64,000 nt of DNA from the NCBI RefSeq assembly GCF_900156535.1, contig NZ_FTNV01000001.1:124001-188000 (forward strand). Reading direction: 5' to 3'. The position numbers were made by a program, and so were the translations under genes. The stretch's first letter is position 1, and each line of letters opens with the position of its first letter. The notes under the pieces were generated by a model that made no database searches, was not told where the DNA came from, and worked only from the letters and a program-made list of their open reading frames with translations. Shown piece by piece: positions 9,733 to 18,533 of this stretch. The stretch is from Roseovarius nanhaiticus (lineage in GTDB: Bacteria > Pseudomonadota > Alphaproteobacteria > Rhodobacterales > Rhodobacteraceae).

Positions 9733-10713
9733 TTACTTTTCGAGGATACCCTGCTCGACCAGATTGTCGATCAGCGCAAAGGCCTTTTTCTGCGACGCCT
9801 CGACATAGGCGGTCGTGTCGGCGCCGTTCATGTAGACAGCGCCCATCGCGGTCTCCTCGGCGCGCGCCTGAAATTCGGGCAGTTCAAACACCTCGGCAAA
9901 GCCGGCCTCCAGAACCTCCTTTTGCGCCGGGTCGATCCCCTTGGGCGCGGCGATCAGGCGGAAACTGCCCCAGACCACATCATAGCCCAGCTCCTGCATG
10001 GTCGGCACATCGGGCAGGAACTCGCTGCGCTCGGTGCCCATGACGGCCAGCACTCGGGCCTGGCCCGATTGCACGGCGGCATAAACCGCCGACGCGCTCA
10101 GCGACGCGGCGTCCGTCTCGCCCGACAGAAGCGCCTCGCGCTGCGGGCCAGATCCGTCGGGATAGGGCACGTGGTTCACCTCGATCCCCGTTGCGTCGGC
10201 CAGATCGAGCGCGGGCAGATGCCACACGCCCCCACTGCCGACGTTGGAGATCGAAAGCTCGCCGGGCGCCTCCTTGGCGGCGGCCACGAAATCCTCCAGC
10301 GTCTGATAGGGGGAGTCTGCATTCACCGCGATCACCGTGGGATGCACCGTGACCGAGCCAAGGTACTCCAGCTCGGCGGTGTCATAGCCGGGCACCAGAT
10401 CATAATAGGGCACCGTGATGACGCTGTCCCAGGTCAGCGAGCCAATCGTATAGCCATCGGGGCGCGCCTTCATCAGGCGCAGCGTGCCGATCCCGCTCTG
10501 GGCGCCTGTGATGTTCTGCGTGTTGATCCCCACGCCCAGCGTCTGCTCGGCGAAATTCATGAAGGTGCGCATGACGGTATCCGTGCCGCCGCCCGCGCTC
10601 CAGGGCATGATGTGCGTCAGGTCCTTCGACGGGTAATCCTGCGCCGCTGCACCAAGCGGCAGCGCAATGGCCAGAGCCGCCAGCGCGGCCGTTCTGCGAG
10701 TGAGTTTGATCAT
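9733..10713 (-). CDS. tctC: TctC/Bug-family periplasmic solute-binding protein
   Basis: A 326-aa Bug-family receptor. The signal peptide (ends near GAAAQDYP) is followed by the characteristic MPWSAGGGTDTVMR segment that binds the ligand carboxylate. A PLGAAA-type cleavage fits Sec export. It delivers substrate to TctAB. ATG at 10713 gives a compact signal peptide. The gap to the ThDP gene upstream is 59 bases, so one transcript is likely. Confidence 0.93.
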   Translation of the reverse strand: MIKLTRRTAALAALAIALPLGAAAQDYPSKDLTHIMPWSAGGGTDTVMRTFMNFAEQTLGVGINTQNITGAQSGIGTLRLMKARPDGYTIGSLTWDSVITVPYYDLVPGYDTAELEYLGSVTVHPTVIAVNADSPYQTLEDFVAAAKEAPGELSISNVGSGGVWHLPALDLADATGIEVNHVPYPDGSGPQREALLSGETDAASLSASAVYAAVQSGQARVLAVMGTERSEFLPDVPTMQELGYDVVWGSFRLIAAPKGIDPAQKEVLEAGFAEVFELPEFQARAEETAMGAVYMNGADTTAYVEASQKKAFALIDNLVEQGILEK

Positions 10714-10772
10714 TGTTTTTCTCCCTGTTCAGTCGTGATGCGCGACCCGGATACTGCCGGGGCGCGCCCGCA

Positions 10773-12464
10773 TCAGCCCATCCAGCGACGGACAGGCGCC
10801 TTGGCTTCTTCCAGTGGCTGGCAGACGATATCGACCAGCGTCGGGCCGTCATGCGCGATCGCCTCTTTCAGCACGCCCTCCAGCTTGGCCGGATCCTCGA
10901 CCCGCCATGATTTGACGCCGTATGCCGCGGCGACCGCGGCCTGATCGACCCGGTTGAAGTCGACATTATAGTAGCGCCCGCCGCAATCGTCATGCTGGCT
11001 GGCCTTGATCCAGCCGAAGTTCGAGTTGGAAAAGACAATGTAGGTGATCGGCGCGCGGCAGCGCGTCACGGTCTCCAACTCGCCGCAGGTGAACCCGAAC
11101 GAGCCGTCGCCCATCAGCCCGACCACCTTGGAGTCTGGCCTGCCAAACCACGCACCCAAGGACGCCGACAGCGCGTAGCCCAGCGCACCGTGCGCGCGGT
11201 TCGTGATGAAATGACGGCCCGGTTGCGGCAGCTGATAATAGGCCGAGAAATAGGGGCAGGACGTGCCCGGGTCCGACACGATGGTCGCGTCCTCGGGCAG
11301 GATCCGCTGGAGCGTGGCGATGATACGCTCGGGCCGGATCGGCGCCTCGTCCGAGGCCGCCAGATGGTTGAACTTGTCGAACTTGCGCTTGTGAATATCG
11401 GCGATCACGGCCGCGCCGCCAAACGTGCCAGCGCCCTGCCCGCGCCGGTCCAGCTCGGCATTCATCGCGTCCAAAGTCATGCGCAGATCACCGACAACGC
11501 CCACTTCGGTGGGCAAGACGGCCCCGATCACCATCGGATCGACGTCGCAATGCACAACGCGCGTGCCGGGCTGCGGCGCCTCCCAGCGCGAGGTGGTGGT
11601 GCTGCCCGCGCGGCAGCCCATGAAAACAACCAGGTCGGCGCCCGCCATCGCCTCCCACGTCTCGTCCGTGCCACCGTTCGAGCCGACGACCCCCAGGCAG
11701 TTGGGATGCGTCTCTGCAAGGCTGCCTTGACCCGAAATCGAGGTCGCGACGGTGATGTCGAGCCGGGTGGCCAGCCGGTCCAGTGCCTCCATCCCGCCCG
11801 AGATCACCACGCCGCCCCCACAGACGATCAGCGGCGATTTGGCCGACAGGATCGCGTCCAGCGCCCCGTCGATCGCGCCCTGATCGGGGCCGGTGCGATA
11901 GGCGGGATAGCTAGTCAGCTGCGCATCAGCCCAGATGTCACCTGCGGGCACGTCGTCATATTGAATATCGTAAGGCAGACCCAAATGCGCCGCGCCCGAG
12001 CGCCCAGTCGTCATGGCGCGGAACGCCTGCCGCACCATGCGCGGAATGTGATCGGCGCGCTTGATGACCGTGTTCCACTTGGTCAGCGGCCGCATCAGCG
12101 CCTCCTGGTCCACCTCGGTCAGAGGATAGCGCCCATAGCTGGCGACTGAGACGTCGGTGGTAATGCCCAGCACGGCGTAGGAACTTTCGCTCGCCTCGAT
12201 CAGGCCCGGCAGGATGTAGGTGGCGCCGCCGCCTGACGGCCCCTCGCAAACACCGGCGCGCCCCGTGACACGCGAATAACCGTCGGCCATGTAGGTCGCG
12301 CTGCGCTCGTCCCGCGTCAGGATGTGCTGGATCGGATGATCGAGCTGCAGCATCGCGTCATAGAACGGAAGGGTCGTGTCGCCGCACAGGCCGAAGATGT
12401 GCCGCACGCCATGCGCCTCGAGGCTGCGCACCATCGCCTGCGCACCTGTCATCGAATTGCTCAT
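10773..12464 (-). CDS. Thiamine-diphosphate-dependent enzyme (acetolactate-synthase/decarboxylase superfamily)
   Basis: The 563-aa protein has the three-domain ThDP fold: an N-terminal PYR domain with the catalytic Glu (TRDERSATYMADGYSR), a central domain, and a C-terminal PP domain with GDGSFGFTCGELETV and the downstream SNSNFGW that together hold the Mg-diphosphate. It probably cleaves or ligates a 2-oxo acid, but the sequence alone does not tell decarboxylase from carboligase. The ATG at 12464 has GAGGAG upstream. It leads the tctCBA operon and diverges from the GntR gene at 12604, with a candidate operator between them. Confidence 0.85.
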   Translation of the reverse strand: MSNSMTGAQAMVRSLEAHGVRHIFGLCGDTTLPFYDAMLQLDHPIQHILTRDERSATYMADGYSRVTGRAGVCEGPSGGGATYILPGLIEASESSYAVLGITTDVSVASYGRYPLTEVDQEALMRPLTKWNTVIKRADHIPRMVRQAFRAMTTGRSGAAHLGLPYDIQYDDVPAGDIWADAQLTSYPAYRTGPDQGAIDGALDAILSAKSPLIVCGGGVVISGGMEALDRLATRLDITVATSISGQGSLAETHPNCLGVVGSNGGTDETWEAMAGADLVVFMGCRAGSTTTSRWEAPQPGTRVVHCDVDPMVIGAVLPTEVGVVGDLRMTLDAMNAELDRRGQGAGTFGGAAVIADIHKRKFDKFNHLAASDEAPIRPERIIATLQRILPEDATIVSDPGTSCPYFSAYYQLPQPGRHFITNRAHGALGYALSASLGAWFGRPDSKVVGLMGDGSFGFTCGELETVTRCRAPITYIVFSNSNFGWIKASQHDDCGGRYYNVDFNRVDQAAVAAAYGVKSWRVEDPAKLEGVLKEAIAHDGPTLVDIVCQPLEEAKAPVRRWMG

Positions 12465-12493
12465 GGGATCTCCTCGTTCACGTTCCGGCCAAA

Positions 12494-12503
12494 CTGTATA
12501 CAG
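12494..12503. promoter_or_regulatory. Candidate GntR operator CTGTATACAG
   Basis: A perfect 10-bp palindrome (CTGTATACAG) lies in the 139-base divergent gap between the ThDP gene and the GntR gene. TGTATACA-type cores are common in FCD-class GntR sites, so this is a plausible autoregulated operator of the whole operon. Inference only. Confidence 0.5.
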
Positions 12504-12603
12504 GACAATATTCAGAAGCGTGTGCAAATCAATTGCTATTTTTAAGGCGTTGACTAATTTGGGCCGCGCAGCCCATATCGGGGCCAATTTTCAGGGCATC
12601 TGC

Positions 12604-13287
12604 ATGCAACAGGACACCGGCGCGGTCGACACCGCCTACCGCACCCTCAAGGAAATGGCCGCAAGCTTTGCGTTCAAGCCGGACGAGCGCCTGAACGAAA
12701 GCGCCATATCGGTGCAGCTTTCGATCAGCCGTACGCCGCTGCGCGAGGCGCTGAACCGCCTCACAGCCGAGGGTTTTCTGACCTTCCGGCGCGGTCAGGG
12801 CTTTCATTGCCGCTCGCTCAACCCTGCCGAGATGATGGACCTCTACGAGGCGCGTGCCGCGATCGAGGGCGAGACCGCGCGCCTTGCCGCGCGCCGCGCC
12901 GAACCGGGCGAAATCGCCGCATTAGAGACATATCTGGAGCAATCCAAGAGCCGTTATACCAGCGGCGTTTCCCCCATTGAGCTGGTCCGTCTGGACGAAG
13001 AGTTTCATCGCCGCATCGCGCTGTTGTCAGGCAATGCCGAGCTGGTGCGCCTTTTGGACAACGCCGCCGCGCGCATCCAGTATATCCGGGTGATCGACCT
13101 GCAATTGCTGAGCGAGCGAGACGGCGCCCCCGCCATCACGACCGAGCCGCATGCCCGCATCCTCAAAGCGGTGGCCGACGGCGACGAAGAAGGCGCCGCG
13201 CGCGAGATGCGCAGCCATATCTCGCGCCGGCTAGAAGAGGTAACGGCGAATGTCAGATTGGCGTTCTCAAGGCTCTATGCGCCTTGA
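12604..13287 (+). CDS. GntR-family transcriptional regulator, FCD domain
   Basis: A 227-aa regulator: an N-terminal winged helix (residues about 13-75, with the family motif SISRTPLREALNRLTAEGFL) and a C-terminal all-helical FCD ligand-binding domain. The DEEFHRRI metal-ligand region is visible. The ATG at 12604 (AGGG upstream) is preferred because the winged helix then starts at the usual place; an in-frame extension upstream is not family-like. It divergently faces the ThDP-tct operon and ends 6 bases from the convergent GGT-like gene. Ligand unknown, presumably the imported carboxylate. Confidence 0.9.
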   Translation: MQQDTGAVDTAYRTLKEMAASFAFKPDERLNESAISVQLSISRTPLREALNRLTAEGFLTFRRGQGFHCRSLNPAEMMDLYEARAAIEGETARLAARRAEPGEIAALETYLEQSKSRYTSGVSPIELVRLDEEFHRRIALLSGNAELVRLLDNAAARIQYIRVIDLQLLSERDGAPAITTEPHARILKAVADGDEEGAAREMRSHISRRLEEVTANVRLAFSRLYAP

Positions 13288-13293
13288 TAGGGT

Positions 13294-14871
13294 CTAATAT
13301 CCTGCCGCATATCCATCCTTTCGGTGGTCCGATCCGGCCACATAACCACCTTCGACACGCCGGATCAGTTGCGCCCCGCCAAAGCCGAACTCCGCCGCCG
13401 TGCCGCCCCGCGCCACGTCATGCCCCATCGCCTGGAGCGCTGCGACAGTAGCGTCCGGCATCCCATCCTCGACCGCCACGCGGCGGCCCGAGACAACCTG
13501 CCAACGGGGCGCGTCACTGGCCGCTTGCGGATCCTGCCCCCAGAGCATCGTGCGCAACATCATCTGCAAATGCCCCTGCGCCTGCATCGGCCCGCCCATG
13601 ACGCCAAAGCTCATCTCGGGCGCACCGCCGCGCGTGACGAAACCGGGGATGATGGTATGGAACGGACGCCGCGACGGGCCGACCGCGGCGGGATGGCCTC
13701 GCTCGGCGACAAAGCCGGCACCGCGATTCTGCATATGGATGCCCGTTCCGGGCACCACGACACCCGCGCCGAAGCCCATGTAATTGGACTGGATGAAGGA
13801 CACCATGCGCCCCTCCGCATCCGCCGCCGTCAGATAGACCGTGCCGCCCGCCCGCGGCGCGCCCGCGCCCGGATCGCCCGCGCAGGCCGGGTCGATGAGT
13901 GCGGCGCGCGCGTCCAGATACCCGTCCGCCAAAAGCGCCTCGGGGCCGAATGCCATCGCCTTCGGGTCGCCCACATGCGCGGCGGTATCGGCCAGCGCCA
14001 GCTTGGTCGCCTCGATCTGAAGATGCAGCGCGATGGGATCGTCCGGCCCGTAATCGGCCACAGCGGTGCGATCCACCAGACCCAGCGCGATCAGTGCCGC
14101 GATACCCTGCCCGTTGGGCGGGATCTCGTGGAGCTCGGCGCCGCGAAAAGGCATCTGGATTGTGCCGCACCAATCGGCCTCATGCGCGGCCATATCCTCG
14201 GCGCTGAGCGACGCACCGTTGGCGCGCGCCGCCTCGGCAATCTTCTCGGCCAGCGCGCCGCGATAGAACGCCTCGCCCTCCGTATCGGCAATCAGCTCCA
14301 GCGTCTGCGCCAGCGCCTCATTGCGGAACACCTCGCCCGCCCGCGGCGCGCGCCCCTCCGGCATGAAGCATTCGGCAAAGCCCGGCTGATCCCTCAGCAG
14401 CTGCGCGCCCTTGGCCCAAAGGCCGGCGATGGTGGGCGAGACAGCGAACCCGTCCCGCGCATATCCGATGGCGGGCGCAAAGAGTCGCGCGAAGGGCAAT
14501 CGCCCATGCGCGCGCGACAGCATCACCCAAGCCGATACCGCACCCGGCACCGTCACCGCGCCCCAGCCGCGCTGCGGCACGCCGCCGTCGAACTGCGCGT
14601 CGGTCCATGCTGCGGGCGCGCGGCCCGTGGCGTTCAGCCCATGCAGCTTTGCACCGTCCCAAAGGATCGCGAAGGCGTCGGAGCCAAGCCCGTTGCCCGT
14701 CGGCTCGACCACGGTGAGGCAGATCGCCGTCGCCAGCGCCGCGTCCACCGCGTTGCCGCCCTCGGCCAGAATGCGCAGCCCGGCCTGCGCGGCCAAGGGC
14801 TGTGACGTGGCCACCATGTTGCGAGCGTAGACCGGCGTGCGGTGGGTGGCATAGAGCGGAGCGTCGGTCAT
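13294..14871 (-). CDS. Gamma-glutamyltransferase family protein
   Basis: A 525-aa member of the Ntn-hydrolase GGT family, which self-cleaves before a catalytic Thr. The likely nucleophile is in AGGTVYLTAADAEGR, about 340 residues in. Features include NAVDAALATAICL near the N terminus and the C-terminal FGVMGG motif. There is no obvious signal peptide, unlike classical secreted GGT, so this may be a cytoplasmic cephalosporin-acylase/YwrD-like form. It ends convergently next to the GntR gene and is transcribed with the VOC, EamA and MttB genes on the same strand. Confidence 0.85.
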   Translation of the reverse strand: MTDAPLYATHRTPVYARNMVATSQPLAAQAGLRILAEGGNAVDAALATAICLTVVEPTGNGLGSDAFAILWDGAKLHGLNATGRAPAAWTDAQFDGGVPQRGWGAVTVPGAVSAWVMLSRAHGRLPFARLFAPAIGYARDGFAVSPTIAGLWAKGAQLLRDQPGFAECFMPEGRAPRAGEVFRNEALAQTLELIADTEGEAFYRGALAEKIAEAARANGASLSAEDMAAHEADWCGTIQMPFRGAELHEIPPNGQGIAALIALGLVDRTAVADYGPDDPIALHLQIEATKLALADTAAHVGDPKAMAFGPEALLADGYLDARAALIDPACAGDPGAGAPRAGGTVYLTAADAEGRMVSFIQSNYMGFGAGVVVPGTGIHMQNRGAGFVAERGHPAAVGPSRRPFHTIIPGFVTRGGAPEMSFGVMGGPMQAQGHLQMMLRTMLWGQDPQAASDAPRWQVVSGRRVAVEDGMPDATVAALQAMGHDVARGGTAAEFGFGGAQLIRRVEGGYVAGSDHRKDGYAAGY

Positions 14872-14893
14872 GGTGGGACTTCCTTCGGTCAGG

Positions 14894-15682
14894 TTACGCG
14901 GCAGCGGGCCGGGCGCTTTGGCAGCGAAGCGTCACGCCAAGGGACGCGATGGTCAAGATGCCCGCGCCCTCCCCGGCCTCCTGCCATGTCGCCGCATCCG
15001 AGGCGCTGGCGCGCGCGGCGATCCGCTCCACCCCGTCAAAGGTAAGGGTTGCGTCGGTGAAAGCATCCGCGCCCTGCCGGATCATCATGTCGAAACCCGT
15101 GCCGACGACTGCCCAGCCGTCACCGCGCCGCTCTGCCCGTCCCTCGGCCAGCCGCGCATAGCGCGCGGCCTCGGCGGCGGGATCGGGGCTGTGCATGGTC
15201 ATGGACGTGATACCGCGAAAGCCGTTGGAATGGTCCAGCCACTCATCGCGCCAGACCAGCTCGGGTGTCAGGTGCTGGCAGTAATAGACGCGGCCCACCG
15301 GAAACTCGGCAAAGGTCATGCGGACATTGTGAAACCGCGCCATCTGTTCGGTCCCCTCGACATCCACAGGCCGCTCCAAGAGGATCGGCTCTTGCGGATC
15401 GAACCCTTCGGAGCGCAGGCGCGCGTAGGTCGCCCCGGCGTCGTCCGAGCGAAAGACAAGGCCGCTGAGGCCGATGGGGCTGTCCAGCACATCCTGCCGC
15501 TGCTTGCCTGTGGCAGGCACGCCGACAAGCTCAAGATAGCTGACCGGGTCCATCATCAGATGATTGATCGACCCCAGCGAATGATGCCCGCGCGGCGTCA
15601 AGTGAAACCCCAGATCGGCAAAGATCGCGGCGGCACCGTCCATCCCGAGGCCGGTATTGATGACAAGGTGGTCGAGCTGCAT
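14894..15682 (-). CDS. VOC-superfamily (glyoxalase-like) protein
   Basis: The 262-aa product has an N-terminal LDHLVINTG start and a domain that reads as a glyoxalase/dioxygenase (VOC) half, with the metal-ligand type His near the N terminus, and Glu in the SYLELVG strand. A second, weaker half follows. This matches the Glyoxalase_3-like class of unknown substrate. It lies 22 bases downstream of the EamA-side genes on the same strand and 22 bases upstream of the GGT-like gene. Confidence 0.75.
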   Translation of the reverse strand: MQLDHLVINTGLGMDGAAAIFADLGFHLTPRGHHSLGSINHLMMDPVSYLELVGVPATGKQRQDVLDSPIGLSGLVFRSDDAGATYARLRSEGFDPQEPILLERPVDVEGTEQMARFHNVRMTFAEFPVGRVYYCQHLTPELVWRDEWLDHSNGFRGITSMTMHSPDPAAEAARYARLAEGRAERRGDGWAVVGTGFDMMIRQGADAFTDATLTFDGVERIAARASASDAATWQEAGEGAGILTIASLGVTLRCQSARPAAA

Positions 15683-15757
15683 GAGCGAGGCTCCCTTCAG
15701 GACAGGTGCAGACTGAAGCGTCGCAACGCGATTGTCGAGCCGCGCCCGGTGCCAACG

Positions 15758-16606
15758 CTACCTTGCGAGGCGCAGCAGAACCGCGCCGCCCAGCATCGCA
15801 GCGGTGGCCAGTACTTTGGTCAGGTCCAGCCGCTCCTTGAGGAAGAAGACACCGATCAGTAGCGCAAAGACAACGCTGGTTTCCCGCAGCGCGGTCACGA
15901 GGGCGATGGGCGCCTGGGTGAAGGCCCAAGTGACCAGCGCATAGGCGACAAACGAGGCGCCGCCGCCCAAAACGAAGATCGAGCGCCCCGCCGGCCCCGC
16001 CATGCGGCGCATCGTGCCGGGGTGCCGCCGCATGAGGAAGAGCGCCATCAGCACCGAATTGACCAGCGCGACCCAGGCATAGAACCCCAGCGGCGAGCCA
16101 GAGATGCGCGCGCCATAGCCGTCGACCAGTGAATAAGACGCGATGAACATGCCCGTAACCAGCGCCATGCCCGCAGCGCGCCCGTTGCGCAGACCATCGG
16201 CGCGGCGCACGGCGGCAAGGCTGATGATACCAAGCGCAATGATGGCAATCGCCAACAGCTCGGCCCCGCTCAGATGCACGCCGAGCGCCGTCACCGACAC
16301 GAACGCCACAATCAGCGGAGCCGAGCCGCGGGCGATGGGATAGACTTGGCTCAGATCGCCCATCTCGTATGCGCGCATCAGAAACAGCTGATAGCCCATA
16401 TGCAGCGCCAGTCCCGCCGCCATCCACGGCAGCGCCGCCATGTCGGGCATCGGCGCAAGCCAGATCGAGATCAGCGCGAAGGGCGTGTGCCCCACGACGA
16501 CGGCGCCCATCGCCAGCTTCTTGTCGGTGCCGCCCTTGACCGCCGCATTCCAGACGGCGTGCAACAGGGCGGCGCCGATTACGGCGAGGAAGACGGTCTG
16601 GCTCAT
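15758..16606 (-). CDS. EamA/DMT-superfamily membrane transporter
   Basis: A 282-aa protein made of two EamA-type repeats, with about ten hydrophobic helices and short hydrophilic loops. It fits drug/metabolite transporters of the EamA family that export or exchange small metabolites. Its place among GGT, VOC and MttB genes suggests it moves a related metabolite, but the ligand is not predictable. Confidence 0.85.
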   Translation of the reverse strand: MSQTVFLAVIGAALLHAVWNAAVKGGTDKKLAMGAVVVGHTPFALISIWLAPMPDMAALPWMAAGLALHMGYQLFLMRAYEMGDLSQVYPIARGSAPLIVAFVSVTALGVHLSGAELLAIAIIALGIISLAAVRRADGLRNGRAAGMALVTGMFIASYSLVDGYGARISGSPLGFYAWVALVNSVLMALFLMRRHPGTMRRMAGPAGRSIFVLGGGASFVAYALVTWAFTQAPIALVTALRETSVVFALLIGVFFLKERLDLTKVLATAAMLGGAVLLRLAR

Positions 16607-16648
16607 GCGTGGCTCCTTGAGGTTGGCGCCACGCTAGGCCGGATGACC

Positions 16649-18187
16649 TCAGCTGGGAAGGTGTATCCGAAAGGCCGCCCGGATCGCCGCATCGACATCC
16701 GGCGCAAACCGCGCGGCGGAGCGTTCCGACAGGATCGCCTCCTTGCGGGCGGTTGCGGCGGCGTTCAGATCGGGCCTCTCCATCTCGACCCATTGCTTGG
16801 GACTCATCCGGTTCGCCGTTTTCGGGTATTGGTAATCCGTCTCCATCCGGGCCAGCGTCTGAGGGGTGCCAAGGTAATGCCCCGGCCCGCCGATGCAGAC
16901 CTGCCGGATCTGCTCCAGCGCCAGCGTCTCGTCATCCACTTCGATGCCGCGCACGCAGCGCTGCGCATGGCCGATCAGGTCATCCCCTAGGATCAGCGAT
17001 TCAAGGCAGAAACCCAGAAGCGAGGCGTGCATGCCCGCCGCCTCATAGACCATGTTCAACCCCGACAGCCCCGCCATCACGTTCGAGCACATCTGCTCCC
17101 ATCCCGCCTGCATGTCGGGCAGCTTGGCATCGGTGATGCCGCCCGCCGCACCGCCCGGCAGATCGTAGAAGCGGTGCATCTGCGCGCAGCCCGCGCTCAG
17201 CAGTGCCTGCTCGCCCGAGCCGCCGGTCATCGCACCGGTGCGCAAATCGAGGCCAAAGGGCCATGTGCCGAAGATTGCCGGATGGCCCGGCTTGACCGCG
17301 TTGACATAAACGAGGCCGGCAAGGCATTCGGCCGTCGCCTGCACGATGGCGCCCGCGATGGTCGAGGGCGCGGTCGCGCCCGCCATTCCGGCGCTCAGCA
17401 GCAGGACGGGCATGCCGCCGAGGATCACCTCTTCCATCACCTCGCAGGATTCGGTGGCGAATTTCATCGGCGGCACGACGAAACAGTTGGAGTTCGACAC
17501 GAAGGGCCGCTCGCGCCATGCCTCTTCGCTGCCCGCGATCATGTGCAGCATCTCGATCCCCTTGCGGCCAAAGGCGCGCTCGGTGAAGGACACGCCGACA
17601 TGCTTGGTCGTGCCCGCGCAGCAAGCATAAAGCGTGTTGAGGTCCATCTCCATGTTGTCGGCGATGTCGCGGCAGACCATGGGGCGCTGCACGAAATGGA
17701 TGTTGTCCAGAACGTCACAGATCCGTGCGGCATCATGCAGGTCCTGCACCGTGCAATCACGGTAATAGCGCCCATCCACATCGACGAGGTTCACCGCCGC
17801 GCCCGCCGTGCCGTAATGCACCCGCGTGCCACTTAGCTCCATGTCATGGCGCGGATCGCGGCCCATCAGGGTCACGCTGCGATTGGCCCGCGCGATCGTA
17901 TCCTCGATCAATGCGCGCGGAAAACGGATGCGCCCGTCATCGCCCTGAATGGCCCCGGCTCCTGTCAGGTAGGCGACGCCGCTGGGCGGCGCATCGGCAA
18001 GGCCGATCTGCTCCAGCGCATCGAGCGCGGTCTGGTGAATGCGCTCGACCTCGGCCGGGGTCAGGGGGTTGTACCGCCCCCCTTCCATGCCGGGGCGGAT
18101 GGCGCGCATCGCGTCGGAGACGGGGGCGGAACGAACGGCACGCCGCGCGGCGCGGCCTCCGGAACGGCGGGGGGCAATCTGGTTCAT
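16649..18187 (-). CDS. Trimethylamine methyltransferase (MttB) family, non-pyrrolysine
   Basis: A 512-aa MttB-superfamily TIM-barrel protein. Archaeal MttB needs pyrrolysine at an in-frame amber codon, but this reading frame is uninterrupted. It therefore belongs to the non-Pyl branch, some members of which demethylate glycine betaine or similar quaternary amines to a corrinoid protein. The corrinoid partner is not in this window. A basic, low-complexity N terminus (about 25 residues) precedes the conserved core. It starts at 18187, next to a strong hairpin region upstream. Confidence 0.85.
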   Translation of the reverse strand: MNQIAPRRSGGRAARRAVRSAPVSDAMRAIRPGMEGGRYNPLTPAEVERIHQTALDALEQIGLADAPPSGVAYLTGAGAIQGDDGRIRFPRALIEDTIARANRSVTLMGRDPRHDMELSGTRVHYGTAGAAVNLVDVDGRYYRDCTVQDLHDAARICDVLDNIHFVQRPMVCRDIADNMEMDLNTLYACCAGTTKHVGVSFTERAFGRKGIEMLHMIAGSEEAWRERPFVSNSNCFVVPPMKFATESCEVMEEVILGGMPVLLLSAGMAGATAPSTIAGAIVQATAECLAGLVYVNAVKPGHPAIFGTWPFGLDLRTGAMTGGSGEQALLSAGCAQMHRFYDLPGGAAGGITDAKLPDMQAGWEQMCSNVMAGLSGLNMVYEAAGMHASLLGFCLESLILGDDLIGHAQRCVRGIEVDDETLALEQIRQVCIGGPGHYLGTPQTLARMETDYQYPKTANRMSPKQWVEMERPDLNAAATARKEAILSERSAARFAPDVDAAIRAAFRIHLPS

Positions 18188-18533
18188 CTGCGGGCCTCAT
18201 GCGTGAGGGTGGATCTGGAAGGGGTTTTGCCGACGGGGTCAGAGGCCCGCGGGCCTGCCGCGCGCAGCACGCCCTCGTGCCGCACCGATGGTGCGGATGA
18301 CGAGGGTGATCTGGCTGAATGGCGACATGGCCATCTTTCCGCTGTTGACCCCTAGATCCCCGCATATCCGGCATGCCCTGTCTGTCCCAATTGCGACTCA
18401 TGTCGTTTTTGGGCCACCCTGGGCCGCGAAGGGCCTGTGCCACCCCAAAAGGCGCAGCCATCTGCGCTATTCCAAACTGGGGCCGGACTTGCTAAGCCCG
18501 CACCACCCCGAGCCAACGCCAGCGAGGCCCGCC
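18188..18533. other. Divergent intergenic region with a large hairpin, MttB-family gene / cysS
   Basis: A 346-base gap between two divergent genes. It contains a 14-bp palindrome (AGGCCCGCGGGCCT, 18243-18256) and a compound hairpin at 18272-18306 made of two 7-bp stems around a GAT loop. Both are much nearer the MttB-family start (84 bases or less) than cysS, so they could be in its 5' untranslated RNA or be an operator. No coding gene is supported here. Confidence 0.55.

Noticed and set aside
9265..10944. Long open frame opposite tctC and tctB
   Set aside because: Antisense shadow of the tct genes; low-complexity Arg/His-rich translation.
16649..18187. Pyrrolysine-type MttB
   Set aside because: The frame has no in-frame amber codon, so it is the non-Pyl form.
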